Shown here in pieces: positions 1-9,928 of a DNA stretch of 64,000 bases. The position numbers were made by a program, and so were the translations under genes. The stretch is from Ceratotherium simum simum (taxonomy: Eukaryota; Chordata; Mammalia; Perissodactyla; Rhinocerotidae), in NCBI RefSeq assembly GCF_000283155.1, contig NW_004454179.1, positions 10,618,318 to 10,682,317 on the forward strand, written 5' to 3'. Below the pieces are notes generated by a model, which worked only from the letters and a program-made list of their open reading frames with translations, did no database searches and was not told where the DNA came from. How positions within the stretch are numbered: position 1 is the stretch's first letter; each line of letters begins with the position of its first letter.

Positions 1-1380
1 CCAGAGTCCTCCACCCTCACCACCTCTCCAGAGCCTTGGGCAGCAGGGCAAGAGGGTGTGAAGACAGCCACTGCTCCCCCTGATGCTACTCCTCCAGAAG
101 GTCCTGGTCCCTGCCAGATGCACTGAGCCTTTCTGATGGGTACAAGGCTCCCAGCTTTGGCTCACTCCACCCCTAATTGAATTCCTAGGGGACCCTGCCT
201 TCACTGCATAACCTGGGTGGTTTGGCGAAACTCAGGGCAGCAGTGGAAGGCTGCAGCAGGCAGGAGGCCCAGGGCCAAGGGTCCTGGCTGGGGCTGGGTC
301 TCTGTAGCAGTGCTGGCCACTGGATGATCCCCAAAGCCCACTGTAGCCCTCGGTTCCCAAGGCGGTGGCTCTCCTCCACCCTCCTAGGATCCCCATGGCT
401 CAGGCCCTAGGACACCACACATGCAGACTTTGGGCCAGTCCCAGGTCTCCTGCTTCTGGGTGGAGAAGCCAAGGGTGCAAACTTGCCCCGTGGGACTTGG
501 AAGCATGGCCGAGTGCCCACCAAGCCTGAACGCCTTGGTCTCCGCAGCTCTTGGGTGGAGCTCACCAGACAAGGAAGTCTTGTTAGTGTTGAGAGCAAAT
601 GTGGTTGTGTGTCGTGTTGAGGGGCAAGCCAGGACTCTGCCCCGGGCACTTGCAGTTTAGAAGCAAGACAGACACACAGACGTACTTCCTTCCCTGGTAG
701 TTCCAGGCCATCTAGGACAGAGGAGTTATTTCTCAGCCACATGTCGGGGAGCTTCCTGTGGTGAGGGCACTGTGAGTCAGATGTCAAAGGGCTGCTAGCA
801 CTGGGTCAGCGGAGATGCAGAGGACCTCAGGGTAGGAGAAGAGCTGAGCAAAATTGCCTGCGCTTGGAAACCATTGTCCAGAAGGCCAGTTGGTAGTGGG
901 GGGAGAGACAAGTGTGGGTTCAAGGACCACACTGTTAATTGTTGGTGGTGGGGATTGGAGTGGGGGTCTCTGGTGAGGCTGTGGTGGAAATCTAGGCTGA
1001 GAGGAAGGTAGGTGCCCAGACAGACACTTCCTGAGGGACTCAGGGCAATGCCAGAGGCTCAGCCCAGCTCCCTGGCCTTGGAGTTGGCGTGGCCTCCAGA
1101 GGGGGGAGCTCCGTGTCCTTACATACCCCACTGGCACCTTACTCACACACAGCCCCACACTCTACCCTTAAACCACATTCACACACACATCCTCAACGCC
1201 CCACTCACTGTGTGGGGGCTTACAGCTCTTAGTGCTCTTGCACACTCACGCTGTGGGCCACAGTCCCCAACCCACTCATTCACCCCACTTACTACACTGT
1301 GCCTGCCCACGCAGCACACATTTCGCTCACTAAGGCATCCAACTGGTCTACTTTCCACTCGCCTCCCTCCCCCTCTTGCC
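1..1380. other. Upstream unique sequence, no gene seen
   Basis: Moderately GC-rich unique DNA. Short open frames on both strands show no recognisable domain or conserved pattern. A CA-rich stretch lies at about 1135-1320. I see no repeat family in it. Confidence 0.5.
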
Positions 1381-1850
1381 CTCACTTCCCGAGAAGCTGG
1401 AGCGAGGAAGGGGCACCGAATCCGAAGGCAGCTGAGAACGGGAGAGAAGGATGGGGGGAGGAGGGGCTCGGCCCCTCCCCCGTCAGCTCCGTCGCCGTTG
1501 TCCCATTAATCACAGCGTCGCAGTCCAGTTGGGGATCCCGGACGCGCAGTGCCACACGCAGCCCGCGGGACAATGGGATTATTTCCGGGGGGAGAGGCTG
1601 CCACAGGCAGGGGCTCAGGCGGTGGTGCCTCCCTCCCTCAACCCTTCCCTCGGCAACCAACGAGCGCCTGAGGCGGGAAGGGCCGGGTGGCAGAACGGAC
1701 ACGGGTGGCGCACGGGTGGCAGGGCCTGGCCGGCCTAATTCAATTAGTTGGGCCGCCGCTGCCTCCGCGCCGCTCCCGCCGGGGCTCAGCTCCGGGCAGC
1801 TGCTCTTTGTGCGCGGAGCCCATGCATATGGATACAGTCCCTCCCCCTAG
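1380..1850. promoter_or_regulatory. GC-rich candidate regulatory block with homeodomain and SOX-type motifs
   Basis: This CpG-rich block contains ATTAATCA (1505-1512), ACAATGG (SOX-type, 1570-1576) overlapping GGATTA (OTX/PITX-type, 1576-1581), and the palindromic TAAT-N3-ATTA site at 1736-1746. AT-rich cores embedded in GC-rich DNA are typical of conserved developmental enhancers. Conservation itself cannot be checked here. Confidence 0.4.
1735..1747. promoter_or_regulatory. Palindromic homeodomain dimer site (P3 type)
   Basis: CTAATTCAATTAG is a 13-bp palindrome except for its central base. It contains TAAT-N3-ATTA, the P3 site bound cooperatively by paired-class homeodomain dimers. It lies in GC-rich DNA about 7.5 kb upstream of TLX1. 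Confidence 0.45.
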
Positions 1851-1984
1851 GCGCCCCCACACACACCTCCTTCTGGCACCTGCGGCTCTGTCCTCCCTTT
1901 CCGAGAAGGCGAATCTAGGCTTCCCCGAAAAGTTGGGAAACTGTGTGGCTGCTTGTGAGCCTAATGTGGCCTTTGAAGTGTGTG

Positions 1985-2390
1985 CGTGAAGGGAAGGAGG
2001 TGGTTTTTATCTGAGCAGGAGGGTCTGTCTGTGTGGAAGGGAGTGTACCTGTGGGTTTGTAGCGTCTGTGTGCACCTGTGTACCCGCGATCTGTAAGGTT
2101 GTGTGTGAAGGGAGAGGTTTTTGTTCTGAACCTGTGCGGAGGGTGCGTGGTGTGGTTGGGTGTGTCTGTGGGCACCTGTGTATGTATGCCTGAAGGAGGC
2201 TTTGAGCATCTGTGGGGATCGCACACAGGAGTGTCTGTGTTTCTGTGTGCAGGGGTGAGTGTGGGTCTGTGAGTCTGGGCATGAGAGGGTGTTGCATCTG
2301 CTCCAACGCTGTATTTGGAAAGCCTCGGGGTTCCGGGTGTCTGTCGGTGACCATTTGTGTCTGTGCGGGGGGTCCATGTGCAGTCAGGAC
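1985..2390 (+). repeat. GT-rich degenerate low-complexity tract
   Basis: The + strand is strongly G/T-biased with many imperfect GTGTCTGTG-like words and few pure dinucleotide runs. It is low-complexity DNA with no coding signal. Long open frames on the minus strand here are a by-product of the bias. Confidence 0.6.
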
Positions 2391-2502
2391 AGAATGTGGA
2401 ACATATTACCCCACCACCATCACCGCCAGCAGCAGCTGGGTCTCCCAGAGTGAATTCGTTCCCTCCTCTCCCCTCCTCGTGCTTTTCTGATGGAGGAGGA
2501 GC

Positions 2503-2548
2503 TTAATTTCAAACCCGAACTCCCGCTGAGGGGGGGGGTTGAAATTAA
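2503..2548. repeat. Inverted repeat with 13-14 bp arms
   Basis: TTAATTTCAAACCC (2503-2516) and GGGTTGAAATTAA (2536-2548) are complementary with one unpaired A. A 19-base GC-rich spacer containing part of a 9-G run separates them. The structure could form a hairpin or a paired binding site. Confidence 0.7.
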
Positions 2549-2773
2549 CTAATTTATTCGGGGGCACTTCCCGAATCCACGAATCCATGAGAGGCTCGGC
2601 GGAGGCAGAGGGCTGGGCGGCAAGGCCCTCTCATCTGGCCGCAGGTCGAGCAGGCCGATGATTTTCCATTCTCAGAACAGCCCGGCAGCTCAGCGGGCGC
2701 CTGCAGCTTCCGATGTGCCCTGAGTGCCGCGAAATTACAAGACCTGTGCAAGCCAAGGGGGACGAGCTCCTAG

Positions 2774-2836
2774 GAGACCTTCAACTCGGCCTACCCGCCC
2801 CCCCACGAGACCTTCAACTCGGCCTACCCGCCACCC
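2774..2836. repeat. 33-bp tandem duplication
   Basis: The segment beginning GAGACCTTCAACTCGG at 2774 repeats at 2807 with a 33-bp period. The second copy diverges in its last bases. The two copies differ by little else, suggesting a recent slippage event. Confidence 0.75.
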
Positions 2837-2839
2837 CCG

Positions 2840-4190
2840 CCCCCTGCAGCCCAGGATCGAGCTCCTCTGGGAGGCTGGGTACAGGGGCTTGGAGGTCTCC
2901 ATCCGACCTTCCTCTGGGGCTAAATCTATGCTTCTGGAGGGGAGAGAAATCGAGATGAGAAGTCTGGGTAGATCCGGCCACTGCGGGCTCTCGTGACCCA
3001 GCCGGAAAGCTCCCCTCATTCTCAGCTTTACTGCTGGGTGGAGTGGGAGAGCCCGCACACCCCGAGGAGGTCCCGCCTGCAGGTCGGGAAGAGAGCCTGC
3101 CAGCCTCAGGCTCCTTGAAGGAAGTAGAGTGGTTCCTAGAAGGCGGTGGTTGCCCTCAGAGGCCTGGCCTGCAGCGAGCTAGCCCTCTCGGCTCCCTCTC
3201 CCTCCCCCGCACCTCGCTCAGGGCCTGGCTATCAGGGTGCCCACTGCCACCCAAATTCCTGGGACCCGGCACCGACCCACCTAGAGGCTGAGTAGGGTCA
3301 AGGGTAGACGCCAAAGATGGGCCCTAACCGCTGCCCTGGATCCTAAGCGAGCTGCTCTAGAGGGCCCACTGGTGGGAAGCTGAACTCCATGCCCTCCTGG
3401 GCCGTGCCCACAGAGCCCTCCAGGAGCCGTCGGAGGACGGCAGGGCCATGGGGGTCTGTCCTGCTCTGAACCTTCTTTCATCACACCCTCTGCCTACCCT
3501 TTCCTCAATTCTGGCGTCCTGAGAGGAGACCTAGCTTTGAAGATACAAGGGCAACAATGCCGGATGGTGGGCCCTGAAGGTGCCTGGCCCTCCTTTGGGA
3601 GAGAGTTGGCCGGAGAGAGGCCTGAGGCCCTAGTTTGCTGTCCAGGGGTGATGGGGCCAACAGCTTCTTTTCAGTCAGAAGCTGAGAGGGGGAGCCCTAG
3701 TCTCTCTGTCTTCTACTTATTCAGGGTCCCTCCACTGATGGGGAAATGTGTGCCTGTCTTTCTGTGTCGGTCCTCCGTCTCTGTTATTGTAAAGATTGGG
3801 TGGGGGCTCCTGGGGCTGATCCTGGACAACCCCCTCCCCTAGCCCTGAAGAATCATTGAGTTGTGTGGTTGGAACCAGCCCAACTTGCTCACTCCCTCCT
3901 TCCCCAACCTAGGCTCCTAGAGACAAGGGCAGAAGGTGGAGGGCCCTTTACTGGGTCTCTAAGTCCCTAAGTCACCAGCTGCGCCTGCCTCCTCCATGGA
4001 AGGGGAAATTTTCTGCCCCCTTTACTGAGGCAGGTGAGCAAGGCAGAAGGGGGAATTTGGTATCAGGACTCCAGACCCCAGTGGTCCCATCTTGGACCGC
4101 TTCATGTTACATATCCCCTCACATATTTCTCAGCCTGTCGCACCCTTTCCCTGCTAAATACCTATTGGGCATACCCTTTCCACACCCACA
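2840..4190. other. Unique sequence, no gene seen
   Basis: Moderately GC-rich DNA with short open frames only. None shows a recognisable domain. I see no repeat family or promoter. Confidence 0.4.
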
Positions 4191-4700
4191 GGCCCACATA
4201 TGGCCATTTCCCTGACAACTACCCTAGAAAATAACACAGCCCTCCCACGGATGCACACACACCATCAGCAGCACACATTACACTTGCACATAGTAGCCGA
4301 GGGATACCCTCACCTCATCGTATGTGTCCACTACAGAAAAACAGTTGTAGAGACACAAACTCTTATCCTGTTACAGAAAACACACACTCACTTGCATTCT
4401 CATCAACATACACATCCTTACATAGACAAATCCAGTTGTAAAAATGACCCAGAGCTCTTCCTCTCTCCCACCACTCTTACTGACACACTTGCAGTTGTAT
4501 CCCAACAGGCTAACACTAATCCATTGAATAGACACTCAATACATATTTGTTGGGTAAATTTAAAAAATTATTCCTCAAAGACATGCCTCGTCTATCTGCA
4601 CAGCTACCCTCACTGTCATGCACACGTTCCCCTCCGGCTTTCCCCCCATGGCTGCACGGTCCCACAAACACAAAGTAATTAAGTTATCACACACACCCCT
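4190..4700. repeat. CA-rich degenerate low-complexity tract
   Basis: The + strand is C/A-biased with words such as CACACACAC and ACACATTACACTTGCAC, without a pure microsatellite. The 160-codon open frame at 4200-4682 is composed of His/Thr/Leu low-complexity sequence and is not credible as a gene. Confidence 0.55.
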
Positions 4701-5024
4701 AAGCTAAAGGACAACCCCTGGCCCAGGGGTCTCTCCCAGAGCGGGGAGGGAGCTGTGTGGGATCCAAAGAGGACTCCCCCGCTGGCTGAGCCCCCCTTTT
4801 CTCCTCCCCCAGCCCCAGCTGCTCCTCTTTTAATTGGAGGCACTTCTTTATTCTGCAGGCGAGGGTGGTGGATGGTGCTTGGGGGGGTTGTTACCAGGCA
4901 GCCTCCGGGCTGGAACGCACCTAGACATGTGCAAGATACTCCTGCAAGGCAAGGACCACATCTGCCAAGTGTGGTGTTGAGGAAGCAGCTTGTAATGATG
5001 GAGTCAGAAGTTCAGCACTTGAGT

Positions 5025-5180
5025 CCAGTCTCTGTCCCTTTCCAGCTTTCAGTGCCTTGGTCTTCGCATCTGTAAAATGGAGATAACAAAAGCCATGTCA
5101 CAGGCTTATTGACAATGAGATGAGATAATTACTGTGCCTGAAGGTACCTAGGACATCACTGGTGTTTTGTAAGTCCTGCT
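5025..5180 (+). repeat. MIR SINE
   Basis: Contains the MIR landmarks GCATCTGTAAAATGGAGATAA followed by ...CTTATTGACAATGAGATGAGATAATTA... in the + orientation. It is an ancient, diverged copy. Confidence 0.75.
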
Positions 5181-6160
5181 TTCTTTCCCTCCTCTCCTCT
5201 TTCCTAACAGGGCTGCTCTGCAAGGCATGCAAAAGCGCTGTGGAAATGCAGAAGCTTCACTGAATATAAGCTCTGCATGAGTCTCCTCCCCCATTTCAGG
5301 AAACTTTCCAACCTGCAGCACTGTGCTCAGGTAACACTGCTTCCAGGAGGGCGGGGGCCAGAACCCCATGACTCCTAACCCTCTCGTCTCGTCTTCCCGT
5401 GCCGAGAGGGTAAGCCTCGCCCTCAGCAAATATCCCATTGGAAGACAAAGGCTGAGGTCAAGCTGGACTCCAAGAACCCCAGCTAGGGGAGGCCATTACC
5501 TCAGTACTGGATTGGGATAAAAGTTGACTCTGATAAGCAGGAGAGGGAACCTCTTCTACAGAAGAGATCAGGCAGCCAGGCAGCTCTGAGAGCAGAGGGA
5601 ACTCAGGATGTTCCTGGGTTGCTGGATTTTGATGAGAAGAGCATCCTGTCAGTCTTAGCTGTGACCTCTGCCAACCTTAGACTGGGCCAGCAAGGATGAG
5701 GTCTCCTCCCAGGTACCTTGGACAATGGGTGCCAGATCTGAGGAGTTCAAGAGGTGAGTGAAGTGGATGCCCAAAGGGTTGGAACAGGCAGGGTCAGAAA
5801 GCCATAGGGGCTGGAAAGGTGCAGCTGGACAAAGAAGAAGGAAGGAAGGGGAAGAGTGTTAGGAACTCTCAAGGGGTTTCCTGTATGGGCCAGAGAATGG
5901 CAAAGGACAACCTAGAAAGATACGGTTTTAATTGCAGCAGGCAGAACTGTGGTTAGACACAATTGTGACTTCTTGACTAAAAGGAGCAGGGCCACCGGGA
6001 CCCAGCCTCAAAGGAAGCTGAAGTACTCCCCCCATAGTTTTCAGCCTCATACAGGGAAAATAGTTCAGATTTGGGGATCCCAGATCAATCCTCTTCTGTC
6101 TGTGGGACTTTGGGCAAGTTTCTTCATCTCACTGAGTCTCAGTTTTTGTTTCTTCTTTTT

Positions 6161-6870
6161 TAAAATGAGGTATAATTCGGGCCGGCCCCGTGGCTTAGCG
6201 GTTAAGTGCGCACACTCCGCTGCTGGTGGCCCGGGTTCAGATCCCGGGCGCGCATCGATGCACCACTTCTCCGGCCACGCTGAGGCTGCGTCCCACATAC
6301 AACAACTAGAAGGATGTGCAGCTATGACATACAACTATCTACTGGGGCTTTGGGGGAAAAATAAATAAATAAATAAAATTAAAATGAGGTATAATTCACA
6401 TACCATAATATTCAGCCCTTTAAATCATATAGCTCGGTGGTTTTTAGTATATTCACAAAGTTGTGCAACCATCACCACTATCTAATTCCAGAATATTTTC
6501 ATCACTCCAGATAGGAAACTTGTATCCATTTGCAGTCACTTCCCACTTTCCCCTCCTCCTAACCCCTGGCAACCACTAATCTACTCTCTGCCTGTATGGA
6601 TTTGCCTTTTCTGGATGGTTCATATAAATGGAATCATACAATATGTGGCCTTCTGTGCCTGGCTTCTTTCACTTAGCATGATGTTGTCTGGGTTCTTCCA
6701 TGTTGTAGCATGAACCAGGACTTCCTTTTTATTGCTGAGTAATATTCCATTGTATGTATATACCACATTTTGTTTATCCATTCATCAGATGATGGACATC
6801 TGAGTTGTTTCCACTTTTTAGCCGTTACAAATAATACTGCTATGAACATTCATTACATTTTCTTAATTAT
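6161..6870 (-). mobile_element. LINE-1 3' fragment, reverse orientation
   Basis: The + strand reads ...GAGGTATAATTCACATACC..., then CACAAAGTTGTGCAACC, ...CAACCACTAATCTACT..., and ATTCCATTGTATGTATATACC. This is the reverse complement of old eutherian LINE-1 3' ends. It is 5'-truncated and has no intact open frame. An ERE interrupts it at 6179-6379. Confidence 0.8.
6179..6379 (+). mobile_element. ERE SINE (short type), 18-bp target duplication
   Basis: The tRNA-like head starts GGGCCGGCCCCGTGGC with A-box (TGGCTTAGCGG) and B-box (GGTTCAGATCCC) Pol III motifs. The body has ACTAGAAGGATG and a CTACTGGGGCTTTGGGG end, with an (ATAA)n tail. A perfect 18-bp direct repeat starting TAAAATGAGG (6161-6178 and 6380-6397) flanks it, so it inserted as a SINE. 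The clade marker is Perissodactyla. Confidence 0.93.
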
Positions 6871-7319
6871 TAAAAAAATGGGGATGTTTCTATTAACTTC
6901 ACATGGTGGTTGTGAGTCTCAAATGAGATCAGCGTGATGTGTGGCTGGCACACAGTAGTTTCTCAGTAAAACATTTATGTTTATCTATACTTTAGTTCCC
7001 TCAAGGTAAGAAGCAGGAAAGAGACAATTCAGGTTCAAACAACAACCCTTAAAGAAAGTTATGGGACCTCCTGGGTAAGGAGGTAGTATCTGGATTGGGT
7101 GGGGGAGAGGAGAGAGGAGAGAACTGGCAAGGGATTGGAGCTCTCCCCTCATGTTTCTGCTTAGTGTTTACAAACAACCACCAGCTCCACATCTGGCTTT
7201 GTCTTGAGTGGGCCTTTGTTCACCTGCCTGGAGTCCAGACAAGGTTTTCCCCATAGAGATGTGCTTCTAACCAGCAGCTGGGTTTCCAGGCTAACCCATA
7301 AAAGCAAGTCAAATCCAGC

Positions 7320-7440
7320 TCCTCCATCTTGATCAGGTCACTTAGCCTCTCTGAAATCTGGTTTCCTTTCATCTGTAAAATAGGGGCAATGCTCATCTCA
7401 AAGAGCTGGTGTGGAGGTTATAGTGTTCTCCGTTACAATT
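7320..7440 (+). repeat. MIR SINE
   Basis: CAGGTCACTTAGCCTCTCTG and CATCTGTAAAATAGGGGCAA are MIR core words in + orientation. The copy is diverged. Confidence 0.7.
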
Positions 7441-7479
7441 ACCATCTGGCTTATTGAATTTGCTTCTTTGTTATGGTCT

Positions 7480-7605
7480 GACCCCTCTATAGAGTGTAAG
7501 CTCCATGAGGGCAGGAACTTTGTTTGGTTCACTGCTGTTATCCTAATGCCAAGAACAATGCCTGACACCTAGTAGGTACTCAATAAACATTTGTGGAATA
7601 AGGAG
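7480..7605 (+). repeat. L2 LINE 3' end
   Basis: GTGTAAGCTCCATGAGGGCA, then AATGCCTGACACCTAGTAGG and CTCAATAAACATTTG, are the classic L2 3' end in + orientation. Confidence 0.75.
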
Positions 7606-7609
7606 GTTC

Positions 7610-8880
7610 TTTCATTTGTTTTTCACTCCAGATGAGTATATTTTGTGGGTTGGGGCTGTACTGCACAGGTGGGAACACTCTCTCTTCAAGTGGAAGTAGC
7701 AGACGTGGCCAAAGCAAATATATTGCAACGAGACATGATAAGTAGAATATGAACCTTCACATTCTAGCATCTTGCCTGATACAGACAGCCCCTCCCTGAG
7801 GGCCTGAAATAGACCAGAATCTATTCTACCTAAATCTATTTGAATCTGAAATAGACCAGAAATAGATCCCAAGTGATCCAACCTGCGTCCTTCCCAGAAC
7901 CTGGCTCCTGGGAGGGAACGGACCTTTCCCTACTGGAGACGGGAAAGAGAGGAAGCAGAAAAAGGGAGTTTCCTCCTTCTCTCCTGGGCTCTAAGCCAGG
8001 CAGCCACAGGCAAAACTTTAAAAAGGCCTAAATTTGTCCTGGATGCACTTCCCTGATGGTGGTCCCACCACCCCCAGCCCCCACTGCTTTAGGCCCCTAG
8101 GCCTCCCTCCCAAGATGCCAAAAGTGAGAAAATAACTCTTTCCCCTCACCATAGTCCCAAGGTTTCTTGCTTAGAATAGCCAGTCCTGGGCGGGTTGCTG
8201 GGTGAAAGCAATATGACTGAGTTCATTCACATACTGGGGGAACTGCTTCTTGAGGCATCGGTTTGTTTAAAAGGAAAGGGGTATCATGAGGCATGGGCAC
8301 CCTGGCAGCAGGCCCCAAGCCAACTCCCTTGACTTGTGCCTGACTTTCAGGACGTCTTTCCTTCCTCAGTTTCTCTAAACAGGCTGAGTTGGGGTGGTTG
8401 TTGATATTTTCAACAATGTATAGCCAGTTGTTCACAGGTCAGTGTTTTAAAGAAGGACAAGCCTGAACTCACCTTCCTGCCTCAGGGGCCTAGGCTCCAT
8501 ACCTGAGGAGTAGACAGTCATCTTCTTTCTAAAGAGCCAGACTTGAAGTTTGGAGTAAATCCTCTGGTTGACAGACAGGTGCTTCCCAGCTGAGGCCCTG
8601 GGAAGATTCTCCAGTAGCACAGGGACATCTCTTCCCCAGAGGCTTCATAGGCTGGACCCCTTTGGCCCAATTTAAAGTGAGGGGACGGCTCCTGCCAGGC
8701 TGGAAAGAGGGCCTGACCTCCACTTCTTTGGGTCCGTCTTCTGTCTATCGGTCTCTGGGAATGGCCGCCTCCTGCTCTTTTTCTTTCTCCTTTTAAGTGT
8801 CTGGTTCCCCTCTTCTGTCTCTTCCTGAACTACTTCTCTGAGCCTCGGCCTCCGTCCCTCTGTCTCTGGCTCCTGCATCT
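7610..8880. other. Unique sequence upstream of the TLX1 promoter
   Basis: No gene seen. A 16-bp direct repeat, CTGAAATAGACCAGAA, occurs at 7804-7819 and 7846-7861. A pyrimidine-rich run on the + strand (about 8730-8930) leads into the CpG island. Confidence 0.45.
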
Positions 8881-8959
8881 GTCTCGGCTCCCGGCCTCCC
8901 TCTCCCCCTCTCCGCCCCTCCCCCGCGCTGTCATTCAGCCCGCTCCTCTCCGCGCACAG

Positions 8960-8964
8960 CCAAT
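8960..8964 (+). promoter_or_regulatory. CCAAT box of the TLX1 promoter
   Basis: CCAAT lies in the context CACAGCCAATAGAGAG about 305 bp upstream of the TLX1 start codon, in a CpG-rich promoter. It is a typical NF-Y site by sequence. Function is inferred. Confidence 0.45.
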
Positions 8965-9018
8965 AGAGAGACCCGGCCGAATCGGCAGGGCTCGCTCGCA
9001 CCGGGCTTTTTCGCTCGG

Positions 9019-9026
9019 TGATTGAT
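9019..9026 (+). promoter_or_regulatory. PBX/HOX-type octamer TGATTGAT
   Basis: TGATTGAT matches the composite PBX-HOX binding octamer. It lies 243 bp upstream of the start codon of a gene whose product binds PBX through FPWME. Autoregulation is a possibility, not shown by the sequence. Confidence 0.35.
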
Positions 9027-9268
9027 GTCCCAGAGTCAACAGCTAGCGAGCAGCCGGAGAGGGGAAAGAGCAGCCGGAGAGGGGAAGAATACGGCGCCCC
9101 CTCTTCTTCCCCTCCCTCCTACTTTAGCCCTCCTGCGCACTTCGCCTCCAAGTCTCCGCGCAGCCAGGCGCCACTGCCGCCTCCGCGCCCCTCCGCGCTG
9201 CCCCCCGAGCCAAGCACAGCGAGCGCCGCCGCCCAGGCCCCCCCGCGGGGCCGGGGCTGGGGGCCAGC

Positions 9269-9928
9269 ATGGAGCACCTGGGTCCGCACCATCTCCACCC
9301 GGGCCACGCGGAGCCCATCAGCTTCGGCATCGACCAGATCCTCAACAGCCCGGACCAGAGCGGCTGCATGGGGCCCGCCTCGCGCCTCCAAGACGAATAT
9401 GGCCTTGGCTGTTTGGTTGGAGGCCCCTACGCTTNNNNNNNNNNNNNNNNNNNNNNNNNNNNNNNNNNNNNNNNNNNNNNNNNNNNNNNNNNNNNNNNNN
9501 NNNNNNNNNNNNNNNNNNNNNNNNNNNNNNNNNNNNNNNNNNNNNNNNNNNNNNNNNNNNNNNNNNNNNNNNNNNNNNNNNNNNNNNNNNNNNNNNNNNN
9601 NNNNNNNNNNNNNNNNNNNNNNNNNNNNNNNNNNNNNNNNNNNNNNNNNNNNNNNNNNNNNNNNNNNNNNNNNNNNNNNNNNNNNNNNNNNNNNNNNNNN
9701 NNNNNNNNNNNNNNNNNNNNNNNNNNNNNGGGGCACTGAGCGCTGCAGGGGTGATCCGGGTGCCCGCGCACAGGCCGCTAGCTGGAGCGGTGGCCCACCC
9801 CCAGCCTCTGGCTACCGGCTTGCCCACCGTGCCCTCCGTGCCCGCCGTGCCGGGCGTCAACAACCTCACCGGCCTCACCTTTCCCTGGATGGAGAGTAAC
9901 CGCAGATACACAAAGGACAGGTTCACAG
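9269..9928 (+). CDS. TLX1: TLX1 coding exon 1 (interrupted by an assembly gap)
   Basis: The exon starts at the ATG at 9269 and ends before the donor GTGAGT at 9929, in phase 1. Residues 1-55 are readable up to 9434. Reading resumes at 9730 with [16 protein letters not shown] and runs to KDRFT plus one base. The part before the gap reads in the frame of 9269. The part after it reads one frame off, so the 295 N cannot be the true length. Phase requires a missing length equal to 2 modulo 3. Comparison with human TLX1, from memory, suggests about 200 bases. The lost piece is the Gly/Ala-rich low-complexity region, which is hard to sequence because it is GC-rich. Confidence 0.95.

Larger units (their letters stand above)
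6085..6990 (+). repeat. MIR split by a LINE-1 insertion
   Basis: GGGACTTTGGGCAAGT... (6085-6160) is the middle of a MIR. The 3' half, GGTTGTGAGTCTCAAATGAG..., resumes at about 6870-6990. A reverse-strand LINE-1 fragment that itself carries an ERE separates the two halves. Confidence 0.65.

Noticed and set aside
6200..6260. tRNA-like A and B boxes
   Set aside because: They are the head of an ERE SINE with a target duplication, not a tRNA gene. The same holds for the other ERE copies.
1..8880. TLX1NB, the divergent non-coding neighbour known in human
   Set aside because: I cannot recognise its exons by sequence, so no feature was called.
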